DNA from: CAZBEA01 sp964490835
GTDB lineage: Bacteria > Patescibacteriota > Microgenomatia > Levybacterales > GWA1-39-11
Assembly (NCBI GenBank): GCA_964490835.1
Contig: CAZBEA010000013.1
Span: 1-18,824 of the forward strand
DNA: 18,824 nucleotides
Direction: 5' to 3'
Shown: in pieces, positions 7,322-12,395 of the stretch
Layout: each line of letters opens with the position of its first letter
Position numbering within the stretch: the stretch's first letter is position 1
Notes under the pieces: model-generated
Databases searched by the model: none
What the model saw: the letters and a program-made list of their open reading frames with translations, nothing else
What the model was told of the DNA's origin: nothing
Program-made: the position numbers and the translations under genes

Positions 7322-7369
7322 GTTTGTAGGGGTCCTGCTGAAGTGCGAAGGCAGGAGCACCCTACAAAC
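7322..7369 (-). promoter_or_regulatory. Strong intercistronic hairpin between two repeat-protein genes
   Basis: Outer stem GTTTGTAGGG/CCCTACAAAC (10 bp, perfect) and inner stem TCCTGC/GCAGGA (6 bp) around a 12-nt loop, with a small 1/3-nt internal bulge. It starts 13 nt after the 406-aa gene stop. No U-tract follows on either strand, so it is not a standard intrinsic terminator. It may be an mRNA 3'-stabiliser or processing site that uncouples expression of the two genes. Confidence 0.7.
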
Positions 7370-7382
7370 TCCAAGAATATGT

Positions 7383-8603
7383 TTACATTCCGAGAGCGTC
7401 AAGTAAGTCGCTGAGATCGAAATCAAAAGAGAAATCGAAATCAAAACTTGGCCAGTCGAAATCAACATCTTGTCCGTATGCATTTGCATTTCCGGAATTC
7501 TCTACATCAACGGTTGTGTCTGCATCACCGGTTTTGATTGATGGATCAGAGTCTACAGAACCTGTATTGTCTTCAGCATCGTTGTCACCTGTGTTTGCGT
7601 CAACATCACCCTTGTTTTCGAGATTGGATTCATTATCCTGATGTACATCCTTATCAGCTGTTAAATCAGCTTTAATTTTGTTATCAGAATCTTCTCCATT
7701 TCCAGAGATTTTAGCAGTAAGATCAAGAACACATCCGCAATCAACATCAGCTGCGTTGAAGTTAACCATGTTGTCGATGGTAACATCAGCATCAGCATCA
7801 CCGGTTTCGATCATTACATCTCCACCTGTGTTGTCGTTTGCATCGTTGTCTCCGGTTTCAGAATCAACGTATACTTTATTTTCTACGTTGGCTTCGTTAT
7901 CCTGTACGAGAGCTGTATCACTATTGACATCAAGATAGATGTCATTGTCAGAATCAGATCCGTTGCCTGTTATCCAAGCACTGATTGATCCTTCTTCATC
8001 ACCTTCTCCTCCAACTACTGCTGAATTAGCATTAGCTGTTGTTCCAACAGTAACTGTTGTTGAGGCATCTCCGGTTTTGATGGATACGTTTCCGCCCGTA
8101 TTGTCATCTGCGTCGTTGTCTCCGGTATTTGAGTCAACATCTACTTTATTTTCGACGTTGGCTTTGTTGTTCTGGAAGACTTCAGTCTTGTTAGACTGGT
8201 CAAGATCGACTTTGTTATCAGAATCAGTTCCGTTTCCGTGGATCTTGAGTGTTGTGTCTCCAGCTTGGCAGCAGTCGACTTGAGCTGCGTTAGAGTTAAG
8301 AGAGTTTGAAACGTTGACTTCGGTATCGGAGTCACCTGTTTCGATCTCTACATCTCCACCAGTGTTGTCGTCTGCTTGGTTTCCTCCGGTGTTGGAGTTG
8401 GAGCTAATATTATTGCTAACATTTGCTTCGTTGTCCTGAACAACTGTCGTGTTGTTGGATGTATTTACATACACATCACTGTCAGAGTCAGATCCGTTAC
8501 CAGAGATTTCAAGAGAAGTTGCTGCTAAAGCTGGTGTTGCAACATTAAGAAGCAGTGCACCTGCTGTCATAGCAGAAACTAATTGTTTTTTAAGATTTGT
8601 CAT
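7383..8603 (-). CDS. Secreted acidic Asn/Asp-rich repeat protein with Phe/Asp tail (first gene of surface locus)
   Basis: 406 aa from the start at 8601-8603, chosen because a perfect AGGAGGTG lies 9 nt upstream and a clean signal peptide follows (1-27, ending TPALA). An in-frame ATG at 8658-8660 would add 19 residues before the signal and lacks a ribosome site. Four repeats of 87-90 residues start at the GNG motifs near 34, 122, 212 and 300. Each carries GNG-x-DSDN, a V-x-QDN-x-A-N-V-x-N block, a TG-x-N-x-A-x-DNTG block and an I-x-TGDA block. Cys pairs C111-C112 and C289/C291 follow repeats 1 and 3. The protein is very acidic. The C-terminus (382-406) alternates Phe and Asp and ends SDLLDALGM, with no TM helix or LPxTG. 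It is no recognised family. Its leader, strong ribosome site and promoter suggest a highly expressed secreted protein that may assemble onto the two anchored paralogues (inference). Confidence 0.88.
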   Translation of the reverse strand: MTNLKKQLVSAMTAGALLLNVATPALAATSLEISGNGSDSDSDVYVNTSNNTTVVQDNEANVSNNISSNSNTGGNQADDNTGGDVEIETGDSDTEVNVSNSLNSNAAQVDCCQAGDTTLKIHGNGTDSDNKVDLDQSNKTEVFQNNKANVENKVDVDSNTGDNDADDNTGGNVSIKTGDASTTVTVGTTANANSAVVGGEGDEEGSISAWITGNGSDSDNDIYLDVNSDTALVQDNEANVENKVYVDSETGDNDANDNTGGDVMIETGDADADVTIDNMVNFNAADVDCGCVLDLTAKISGNGEDSDNKIKADLTADKDVHQDNESNLENKGDVDANTGDNDAEDNTGSVDSDPSIKTGDADTTVDVENSGNANAYGQDVDFDWPSFDFDFSFDFDLSDLLDALGM

Positions 8604-8612
8604 ATTACGTTT

Positions 8613-8620
8613 CACCTCCT
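8613..8620 (-). promoter_or_regulatory. Perfect Shine-Dalgarno deciding the start of the 406-aa repeat gene
   Basis: Minus-strand AGGAGGTG ending 9 nt before the ATG (8601-8603), inside a longer purine run. It is the only perfect anti-16S match I found before a start codon in this window. Confidence 0.85.
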
Positions 8621-8634
8621 CCTTATTAAATTTT

Positions 8635-8704
8635 CCTAGGGTAGGCCCTAAGAATGGCACTTGGTTCCGATCTTTATTCGACCTAACTTTACGAAAAAGT
8701 CGAA
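8635..8704 (-). promoter_or_regulatory. Leader stem-loops upstream of the 406-aa repeat gene
   Basis: Two inverted repeats between the terminator-like hairpin and the ribosome site. One is TTCGAC/GTCGAA (arms 8699-8704 and 8677-8682). The other is CTTAGGG/CCCTAGG, 7 bp including one G-U, with loop CCTA (8635-8652). The first arm (minus-strand GACTTTTTCG, within 8692-8701) could instead pair with CGAAAAGTC (8715-8723) in the terminator-like hairpin, giving mutually exclusive folds. Confidence 0.5.
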
Positions 8705-8705
8705 C

Positions 8706-8759
8706 AAAAAACGGAGACTTTTCGACCCAACAAAATGTTGGATAGAAAAGCCTCCGTTT
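8706..8759 (-). terminator. Long terminator hairpin + U6 (YezD-like gene end / 406-aa gene leader)
   Basis: Minus strand: AAACGGAG...CTCCGTTT outer arms, CTTTTC/GAAAAG middle arms and CCAACA/TGTTGG inner arms (8709-8759, reduced by a 1x1 and a 3x3 internal loop), then T6 (8706-8711). It is the best intrinsic terminator shape in the window and lies 34 nt after the stop of the YezD-like gene. A promoter candidate (8782-8811) lies upstream of it, so it may also sit inside the leader of the 406-aa gene and act as an attenuator. Confidence 0.8.
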
Positions 8760-8781
8760 GCGGTCAGCTAATACGCTTTTT

Positions 8782-8811
8782 GTTATAACTCAACTAGTCC
8801 TGGATTGTCAA
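8782..8811 (-). promoter_or_regulatory. Promoter candidate for the surface repeat locus
   Basis: Minus strand: TTGACA (8806-8811), 18-nt spacer, TATAAC (8782-8787). The -35 is inside the last codons of the YezD-like gene. Predicted start is near 8775, giving a leader of about 170 nt that includes the 8706-8759 hairpin. No equally good promoter was seen between that hairpin and the Shine-Dalgarno. Confidence 0.6.
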
Positions 8812-9024
8812 GACGTCAATTTTTTTTCTTGTTGATATTCTTGTATATTTTGAATCTGAAACTGATTTTCTGCTTTCCATGTTAATACTTGTTTTTGTTA
8901 TATTTCTTACAGTTATTTGGGTAACGGTTTTGTCTTGAACTATTATTTCAACTGAACCGTATTGAAGTGATTGTAGTGCTCGTACGATTTCTTTCAGTAA
9001 TTGCTCAGAATCTGTGTTGTACAT
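8794..9024 (-). CDS. YezD/DUF2292-like small protein
   Basis: 76 aa. Residues 5-40 (LLKEIVRALQSLQYGSVEIIVQDKTVTQI in part) match the pattern of the YezD/DUF2292 family: a short helix, then L-x-YGS-(V/I)-x-I-x-(V/I)-Q-D-x-x-(V)-x-Q-I. Family members are about 55-65 aa, and the C-terminal 30 residues here are basic and extra. Function of the family is not established to my knowledge. The protein is probably cytoplasmic, with no signal or TM. The gene has its own promoter with an 18-bp palindrome (9041-9058), so it appears specifically regulated. The start is 7 nt downstream of a TATTAT and lacks a Shine-Dalgarno. A terminator hairpin follows at 8706-8759. Confidence 0.75.
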   Translation of the reverse strand: MYNTDSEQLLKEIVRALQSLQYGSVEIIVQDKTVTQITVRNITKTSINMESRKSVSDSKYTRISTRKKIDVLTIQD

Positions 9025-9031
9025 ATTCTAT

Positions 9032-9059
9032 ATAATATAGTGTATCGTAAACGATACAA
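9032..9059 (-). promoter_or_regulatory. Promoter and palindromic operator of the YezD-like gene
   Basis: The sequence TGTATCGTAAACGATACA (9041-9058) is a perfect inverted repeat with 8-bp arms around AA. It overlaps a weak -35 (TTGTAT, 9054-9059) and the 16-nt spacer before TATTAT (9032-9037). A dimeric repressor bound here would block RNA polymerase. The regulator is not identified in this window. The ATG lies 7 nt past the -10, so the mRNA should be leaderless. Confidence 0.7.
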
Positions 9060-9076
9060 AGAACAGGTTCAGAAAA

Positions 9077-9802
9077 TTATCTATTAAATGATAAATTTAC
9101 TGATTCTTTCTCTCCTTTTATTTCTCCAACTTGTAATACAAAATTACTATCTGATTCGTTGATGGCAAACCCAAGTCTTGTTGTTTTGGTTGAGATTGCC
9201 TGCGCGTCTACCGGATCATTGTGAATGTCCGGAGCAATTTTCTCTGAGCCATTACCATTTACCGTAAGTCTTATATAGTCTCGGCTATTGATTTGCACTC
9301 CCTGATCGAGATTGTTGGTTATTTTAATATTGAGGATTAAGAAAAGACGTCCTTTTACCGCAGTCGCTCTTTTACCTTTTACAACAATTTCATCCTTGAG
9401 CTCTGCATTCAAAATTGTGTATGTGAATTTGCTAATTTCTTTTCCATTTGCGTCTTTAATAGGGAATTGAAAGTCTTTATTTATTTCAGTTGTTGCGAGT
9501 GCTTCTTTAACTTCGTATCTTTCTTCTGTACTTGTTCCGGCAACAGTTTCAGAAGACCCGGACGTTGAATTGAAAAATGAATTAATGACAACTACTAATA
9601 ATACTATTACAACCAGTGGAACGATAAGTCGTGGGAGTTTTTTCTTCGAGAAGAGGTTTTTAGTATTACTAGTGATCGATTGCATGTTCATGTTTTTGAA
9701 AGCTGATTTATAATTTTTTTGGGCAAATCGATTTTCTAAATTTAATATAAAAGCTGCAAGAGGAGTATTAATAGATTTTGCAGAAATTGTTTGTGTTTTC
9801 AT
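9077..9802 (-). CDS. Membrane-anchored protein with DUF4352-like Ig-type outer domain
   Basis: 241 aa from the ATG at 9800-9802. An earlier in-frame ATG (9857-9859) lies inside the predicted promoter and upstream of the leader hairpin, so I reject it; a later start at Met38 or Met40 is possible. A basic cytoplasmic segment (1-56) precedes one TM helix (about 57-75), a Ser/Thr/Glu-rich linker (78-100) and an outer domain of about 140 residues. That domain has RLFLILNIKITNNLDQGVQI (152-171), R-x-TVNG (178-184) and a C-terminal strand ESVNLSFNR. The 'L-x-ILN-(I/V)-x-(I/V)-TN-N' pattern resembles DUF4352/TcaA-type Ig-like domains found in surface lipoproteins. No enzyme motif is seen. It has its own strong promoter and a hairpin-U6 in the leader. 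Confidence 0.75.
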   Translation of the reverse strand: MKTQTISAKSINTPLAAFILNLENRFAQKNYKSAFKNMNMQSITSNTKNLFSKKKLPRLIVPLVVIVLLVVVINSFFNSTSGSSETVAGTSTEERYEVKEALATTEINKDFQFPIKDANGKEISKFTYTILNAELKDEIVVKGKRATAVKGRLFLILNIKITNNLDQGVQINSRDYIRLTVNGNGSEKIAPDIHNDPVDAQAISTKTTRLGFAINESDSNFVLQVGEIKGEKESVNLSFNR

Positions 9803-9809
9803 TCTTAAT

Positions 9810-9833
9810 AAAAAAGCCCCAATCACTTGGGGC
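9810..9833 (-). promoter_or_regulatory. Terminator-like hairpin + U6 in the leader of the DUF4352-like gene
   Basis: Minus strand: GCCCCAA/TTGGGGC, 7-bp perfect stem, GTGA loop (9816-9833), then T6 (9810-9815), 7 nt before the ATG. It is downstream of a strong promoter (9850-9878), so it lies in the 5' leader. It could also end transcripts from the 9935-10492 gene about 100 nt upstream. Confidence 0.75.
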
Positions 9834-9849
9834 AGTTGAGATAACGAGG

Positions 9850-9878
9850 ATATTATCACAGCGATTTTTCCTTGTCAA
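9850..9878 (-). promoter_or_regulatory. Strong promoter of the DUF4352-like gene
   Basis: Minus strand: perfect TTGACA (9873-9878), 17-nt spacer, TAATAT (9850-9855) with a TG extension (TGATAATAT). Predicted start is near 9843, giving a leader of about 41 nt that carries the hairpin. Confidence 0.8.
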
Positions 9879-9934
9879 GAATTATTTATAACCTATTTAT
9901 GTAAGATCTGTGTAAAAAGGGTTGAAACTGTGGA

Positions 9935-10492
9935 TTAGAGTTTCTGAAGATCTTGTTCTATGGTTTGGAATTCTTCGTCAACAGATACTTCTTCAATGTC
10001 TATGACTTCCTGTTCTTCCGGTGTTTCCCCAACCTCTTTTTCCAATAAGGTCTGATCAGGGATTGGCGTTGGGGTGGGAGTAGTTTCAACTGTCATAGGT
10101 TCGGAAGAGGGCTTTTTAATCACAAGAAAATATGCTGCTGCGCCAAGACCCAAAAGAACTATTAGACCAATTATTAACATCATGATTTTTTTGCCTCCAC
10201 CGCCTGACTTGGTTTCTTGTATAGGTTGGGGTGCTATTGGTTGTGTTGGCTGCATTGTCGGATCAACTGGGTGCGGCATCGTCGGGTCGATTGGTGAAGT
10301 TGGCTGAGTGGAGATAGGAGCTGATGGCATGGCGGGAGCAGATTGTGGCACAGTGGCTTGCATAGTTGGGTCTGTCATTGGTGCAGGATTTGAAATCGGA
10401 GCAGTAGGGGTTCCTGCAATTGCATTTGGATCGCCCATGCCGGAGGCTGGTTGTTGGGGCTGCATTGGGTTAGGGTTATTTGATTGTTCCAT
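9935..10492 (-). CDS. Pro-rich one-TM protein of unknown function
   Basis: 185 aa, not a recognised family. The first 95 residues are low complexity (Pro, Met, Gln, Thr, Ser, Ala; several P-T-M and DPTM repeats) and would be cytoplasmic. A GGGGKK turn (97-102) precedes one TM helix (about 103-125). A Pro/Thr linker (130-147) leads to an acidic outer tail ending EEFQTIEQDLQKL, likely a short amphipathic helix. The gene follows the coiled-coil protein gene with a 6-nt gap and is likely co-transcribed. A possible own promoter (TTGTAA-18-TACAAT at 10501-10530) ends 8 nt before the ATG. No Shine-Dalgarno is present. A scaffold or interaction role is only a guess. Confidence 0.75.
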   Translation of the reverse strand: MEQSNNPNPMQPQQPASGMGDPNAIAGTPTAPISNPAPMTDPTMQATVPQSAPAMPSAPISTQPTSPIDPTMPHPVDPTMQPTQPIAPQPIQETKSGGGGKKIMMLIIGLIVLLGLGAAAYFLVIKKPSSEPMTVETTPTPTPIPDQTLLEKEVGETPEEQEVIDIEEVSVDEEFQTIEQDLQKL

Positions 10493-10498
10493 AGATAT

Positions 10499-11314
10499 TT
10501 ATTGTATTGGATTAACGGGTGGTGTTACAATGCCTGATCCAGTTGAAGGTAAGGTCGAAGTTGCAGGAAGAGGCATAGCCTTCATGATTCCTAAATCTTT
10601 CAATGATTTTGCAGCTTGTCTAACTGCTTGACGAGCAGACCTGACAGTTTCATATGTGGTTTTAAGATCCTGTTTTTGTTGGTTAACGACTGTTGCCACA
10701 TCGCTTTTAAGTGTTGTATCGTCTCCGACCGTAATAATGTAGTCTTCAGCAGCTTGTGTCATGACAGCGTCTTTGGCTGCTTCGAGAGCAGTCTTAGCAT
10801 TAGTTATTTCAAGTTCTTGGGAAGTGGTATCTGTTCCATCAGCTTGGGCTTCTGTAACCTTTTCTTCAACTTTCGTGAGAATTGTTTCAAGCTTGTCCAA
10901 TATTGCAAACATCCTGTCGGTCGCTTTTGTATTTGCTGTTGAAAGACCTTCGCTAATTTTTTCTGCTATCTCTTTTTTATTTGCATCTTTTAAGATTGCG
11001 AGTTGCGCCTGGAATTCTTCACGAGCCGAATCCATCGCGGCTTTTTTAGCGAGTCTTAATTTCTCAATTTCTGCTTTTCTTGCTGTTTGGGCGGCGCTAA
11101 TAGTTTCTGTGGAATCGCCAGTCATAGTAGTTGTTGTATTTTTTTGAATGAGCCTGTCACGGATCGCTTCTCGTCGTGACGCTGAATCGACTGTCGTAGG
11201 TGTTGGTGTAGACAGGGTAGTGGTGTTTGTAGTCGTGGTATTAGTTTGAGCGGCAACATTGACCGGTACAAACAAGGCAATCAAAAATAATACAACGAGC
11301 AGTTTTCGGGACAT
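10499..11314 (-). CDS. Secreted coiled-coil protein of unknown function
   Basis: 271 aa. A signal peptide (1-22, ending VAA) precedes a Thr/Asn-rich low-complexity segment (23-70) and a long Lys/Glu/Ala-rich helical region (about 75-240) with coiled-coil character. A short Pro/Thr tail contains LPSTG (255-259) only 12 residues from the end. No hydrophobic segment or basic tail follows LPSTG, so it is not a normal sorting signal. No family is recognised; long, charged secreted helical proteins of this type are common in CPR genomes. It heads a two-gene operon with the Pro-rich one-TM protein. The promoter (11321-11350) is excellent, and its -10 is 6 nt from the ATG, so the mRNA should be leaderless. 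Confidence 0.8.
   Translation of the reverse strand: MSRKLLVVLFLIALFVPVNVAAQTNTTTTNTTTLSTPTPTTVDSASRREAIRDRLIQKNTTTTMTGDSTETISAAQTARKAEIEKLRLAKKAAMDSAREEFQAQLAILKDANKKEIAEKISEGLSTANTKATDRMFAILDKLETILTKVEEKVTEAQADGTDTTSQELEITNAKTALEAAKDAVMTQAAEDYIITVGDDTTLKSDVATVVNQQKQDLKTTYETVRSARQAVRQAAKSLKDLGIMKAMPLPATSTLPSTGSGIVTPPVNPIQ
10501..10530 (-). promoter_or_regulatory. Weak internal promoter candidate before the Pro-rich gene
   Basis: Minus strand: TTGTAA (10525-10530), 18-nt spacer, TACAAT (10501-10506), 8 nt from the ATG. It lies inside the end of the upstream coding region, so chance occurrence is quite possible. Confidence 0.35.
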
Positions 11315-11320
11315 ATATAC

Positions 11321-11350
11321 ATATTAAAGAAGTGCGCCTAAAAATGTCAA
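11321..11350 (-). promoter_or_regulatory. Promoter of the coiled-coil / Pro-rich operon (leaderless)
   Basis: Minus strand: perfect TTGACA (11345-11350), 18-nt spacer, TAATAT (11321-11326). Six nucleotides separate the -10 from the ATG at 11312-11314, placing the transcript start at the start codon. Confidence 0.75.
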
Positions 11351-11354
11351 GCTC

Positions 11355-12395
11355 TTAGAGAATTAACATGCCATCACCAAATGAATAGAACCGAAAATTG
11401 TTATCAATTGCAATAGTATAAAGTTCCAAAAGTTTTTTTCTACCTATGAAAGATGCAACCAACATCATGAGACTTGATTGAGGAAGGTGGAAATTAGTAA
11501 TTAGCCCGTCTGCAAAATGCTTTGTATCCTGCTCTTGAATAAAAAGATTTGTCGTCCCTGAAAGATTAGTGATTTTATTACTAACAATAGAAGATTCGAG
11601 AGTTCGTGTTACTGTTGTGCCGACTGCAATAACTGGAATTTTTTTAGCTTTGGCCGCGTTTAAGTATTCAGCTGTTTCCTTCTCGATTTCATAATATTCG
11701 CCATGAAGGGTTTTGGTAATTAGATTTTCTTCTTTGAGAGGAGCAAAAGTGCCCTCATTTACATGCAATGTAACAAATTCTTTTTTAATGCCTTTTTTTT
11801 CGAGTTTTTTCAGAAGTCTATTTGTAAAGTGAAGTGAAGCGGTGGGTGCGGCGACAGAACCGTCCTTTTTTGCAAAAACACTTTGATAGTCAACTTTTAG
11901 TTTTTTTTGATTGAAATCTCCTTTAATGTATTTGGGTATTGGCATATGGCCAAATTTTTCCAGTATTTTAAATGTATGGTTAATGTTGAAGTTTGGGGAA
12001 AGGAAAAAATATTTCCCCTGAGCGTTATCAACAGTAAAGAATATTTTTTCAGATAAATAGAGTTTTGAATTTGGTAAAGCTTTTTTATTAAGAAGAACAA
12101 TAATCTTATCGTAATCGGTGCGTATATAAAAGGCCTCAACAAGTCCTCCTGTCTCTTTTTTTAGATAAAATCGTGCAGGAATAACTTTCGTATTGTTCAA
12201 AACCAGAATTGCATTATGCGGTAAATAATGATCAAGATTATAGAAGGTATCAATTGTTATCGAATCATTTTTTCTTGAATACACAAGCAATTTCGCACTA
12301 TCACGTGGACGTGCAGGTTCTTTTGCAATAAATTCTTGCGGTAATTCGTAATTGTATTTTAAAAGGGTCTTTTGAAGATTGGTATTAGAATTCAT
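11355..12395 (-). CDS. queA: S-adenosylmethionine:tRNA ribosyltransferase-isomerase (QueA)
   Basis: 346 aa, normal for the family. The enzyme transfers the ribosyl part of SAM to preQ1-modified tRNA to make epoxyqueuosine at position 34 of GUN-anticodon tRNAs. Family motifs are in order: LNNTKVIPAR near residue 66, a GSVAAPTASLHFT block near 180, HVNEGTFAPL near 210, ATGTTVTRTLES-type VGTTVTRTLES near 258, FHLPQSSLMMLVASFIG near 305 and FRFYSFGDGMLIL at the C-terminus. The middle region is Lys/Phe-rich compared with model proteins. The ATG overlaps the last 11 nt of tgt, so the two are translationally coupled and consecutive in the pathway. There is no terminator after the stop; the next gene's promoter begins only 5 nt downstream. 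Confidence 0.97.
   Translation of the reverse strand: MNSNTNLQKTLLKYNYELPQEFIAKEPARPRDSAKLLVYSRKNDSITIDTFYNLDHYLPHNAILVLNNTKVIPARFYLKKETGGLVEAFYIRTDYDKIIVLLNKKALPNSKLYLSEKIFFTVDNAQGKYFFLSPNFNINHTFKILEKFGHMPIPKYIKGDFNQKKLKVDYQSVFAKKDGSVAAPTASLHFTNRLLKKLEKKGIKKEFVTLHVNEGTFAPLKEENLITKTLHGEYYEIEKETAEYLNAAKAKKIPVIAVGTTVTRTLESSIVSNKITNLSGTTNLFIQEQDTKHFADGLITNFHLPQSSLMMLVASFIGRKKLLELYTIAIDNNFRFYSFGDGMLIL

Noticed and set aside
7678..8283. Plus-strand Ser/Pro/Leu-rich frames opposite the 406-aa gene
   Set aside because: They are antisense of the repeat units; the repeated pattern follows the minus-strand protein repeat and no ribosome site or promoter was seen.
3848..8603. CRISPR-like or other DNA repeat array
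   Set aside because: The repeats are conserved at the protein level with diverged DNA and no spacer structure; only the 36-bp array at 7089-7180 is a true DNA repeat.
8604..8660. Longer N-terminus (start at 8660) for the 406-aa repeat protein
   Set aside because: The extra 19 residues cover the Shine-Dalgarno and a leader hairpin and would bury the signal peptide; the start at 8603 has a perfect ribosome site.
9803..9859. Longer N-terminus (start at 9859) for the DUF4352-like protein
   Set aside because: It begins upstream of the predicted transcription start and would translate the hairpin-U6 region.
9860..9934. A further gene or RNA in the gap after the Pro-rich protein gene
   Set aside because: Apart from the promoter at 9850-9878 I see no frame, hairpin or repeat in it.
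10517..10553. LPSTG near the C-terminus of the coiled-coil secreted protein as a second sortase substrate
   Set aside because: Only 12 mostly Pro/Ile/Val/Asn residues follow; there is no hydrophobic segment or basic tail, so it is not a normal sorting signal. It is worth recalling if this sortase accepts unusual substrates.
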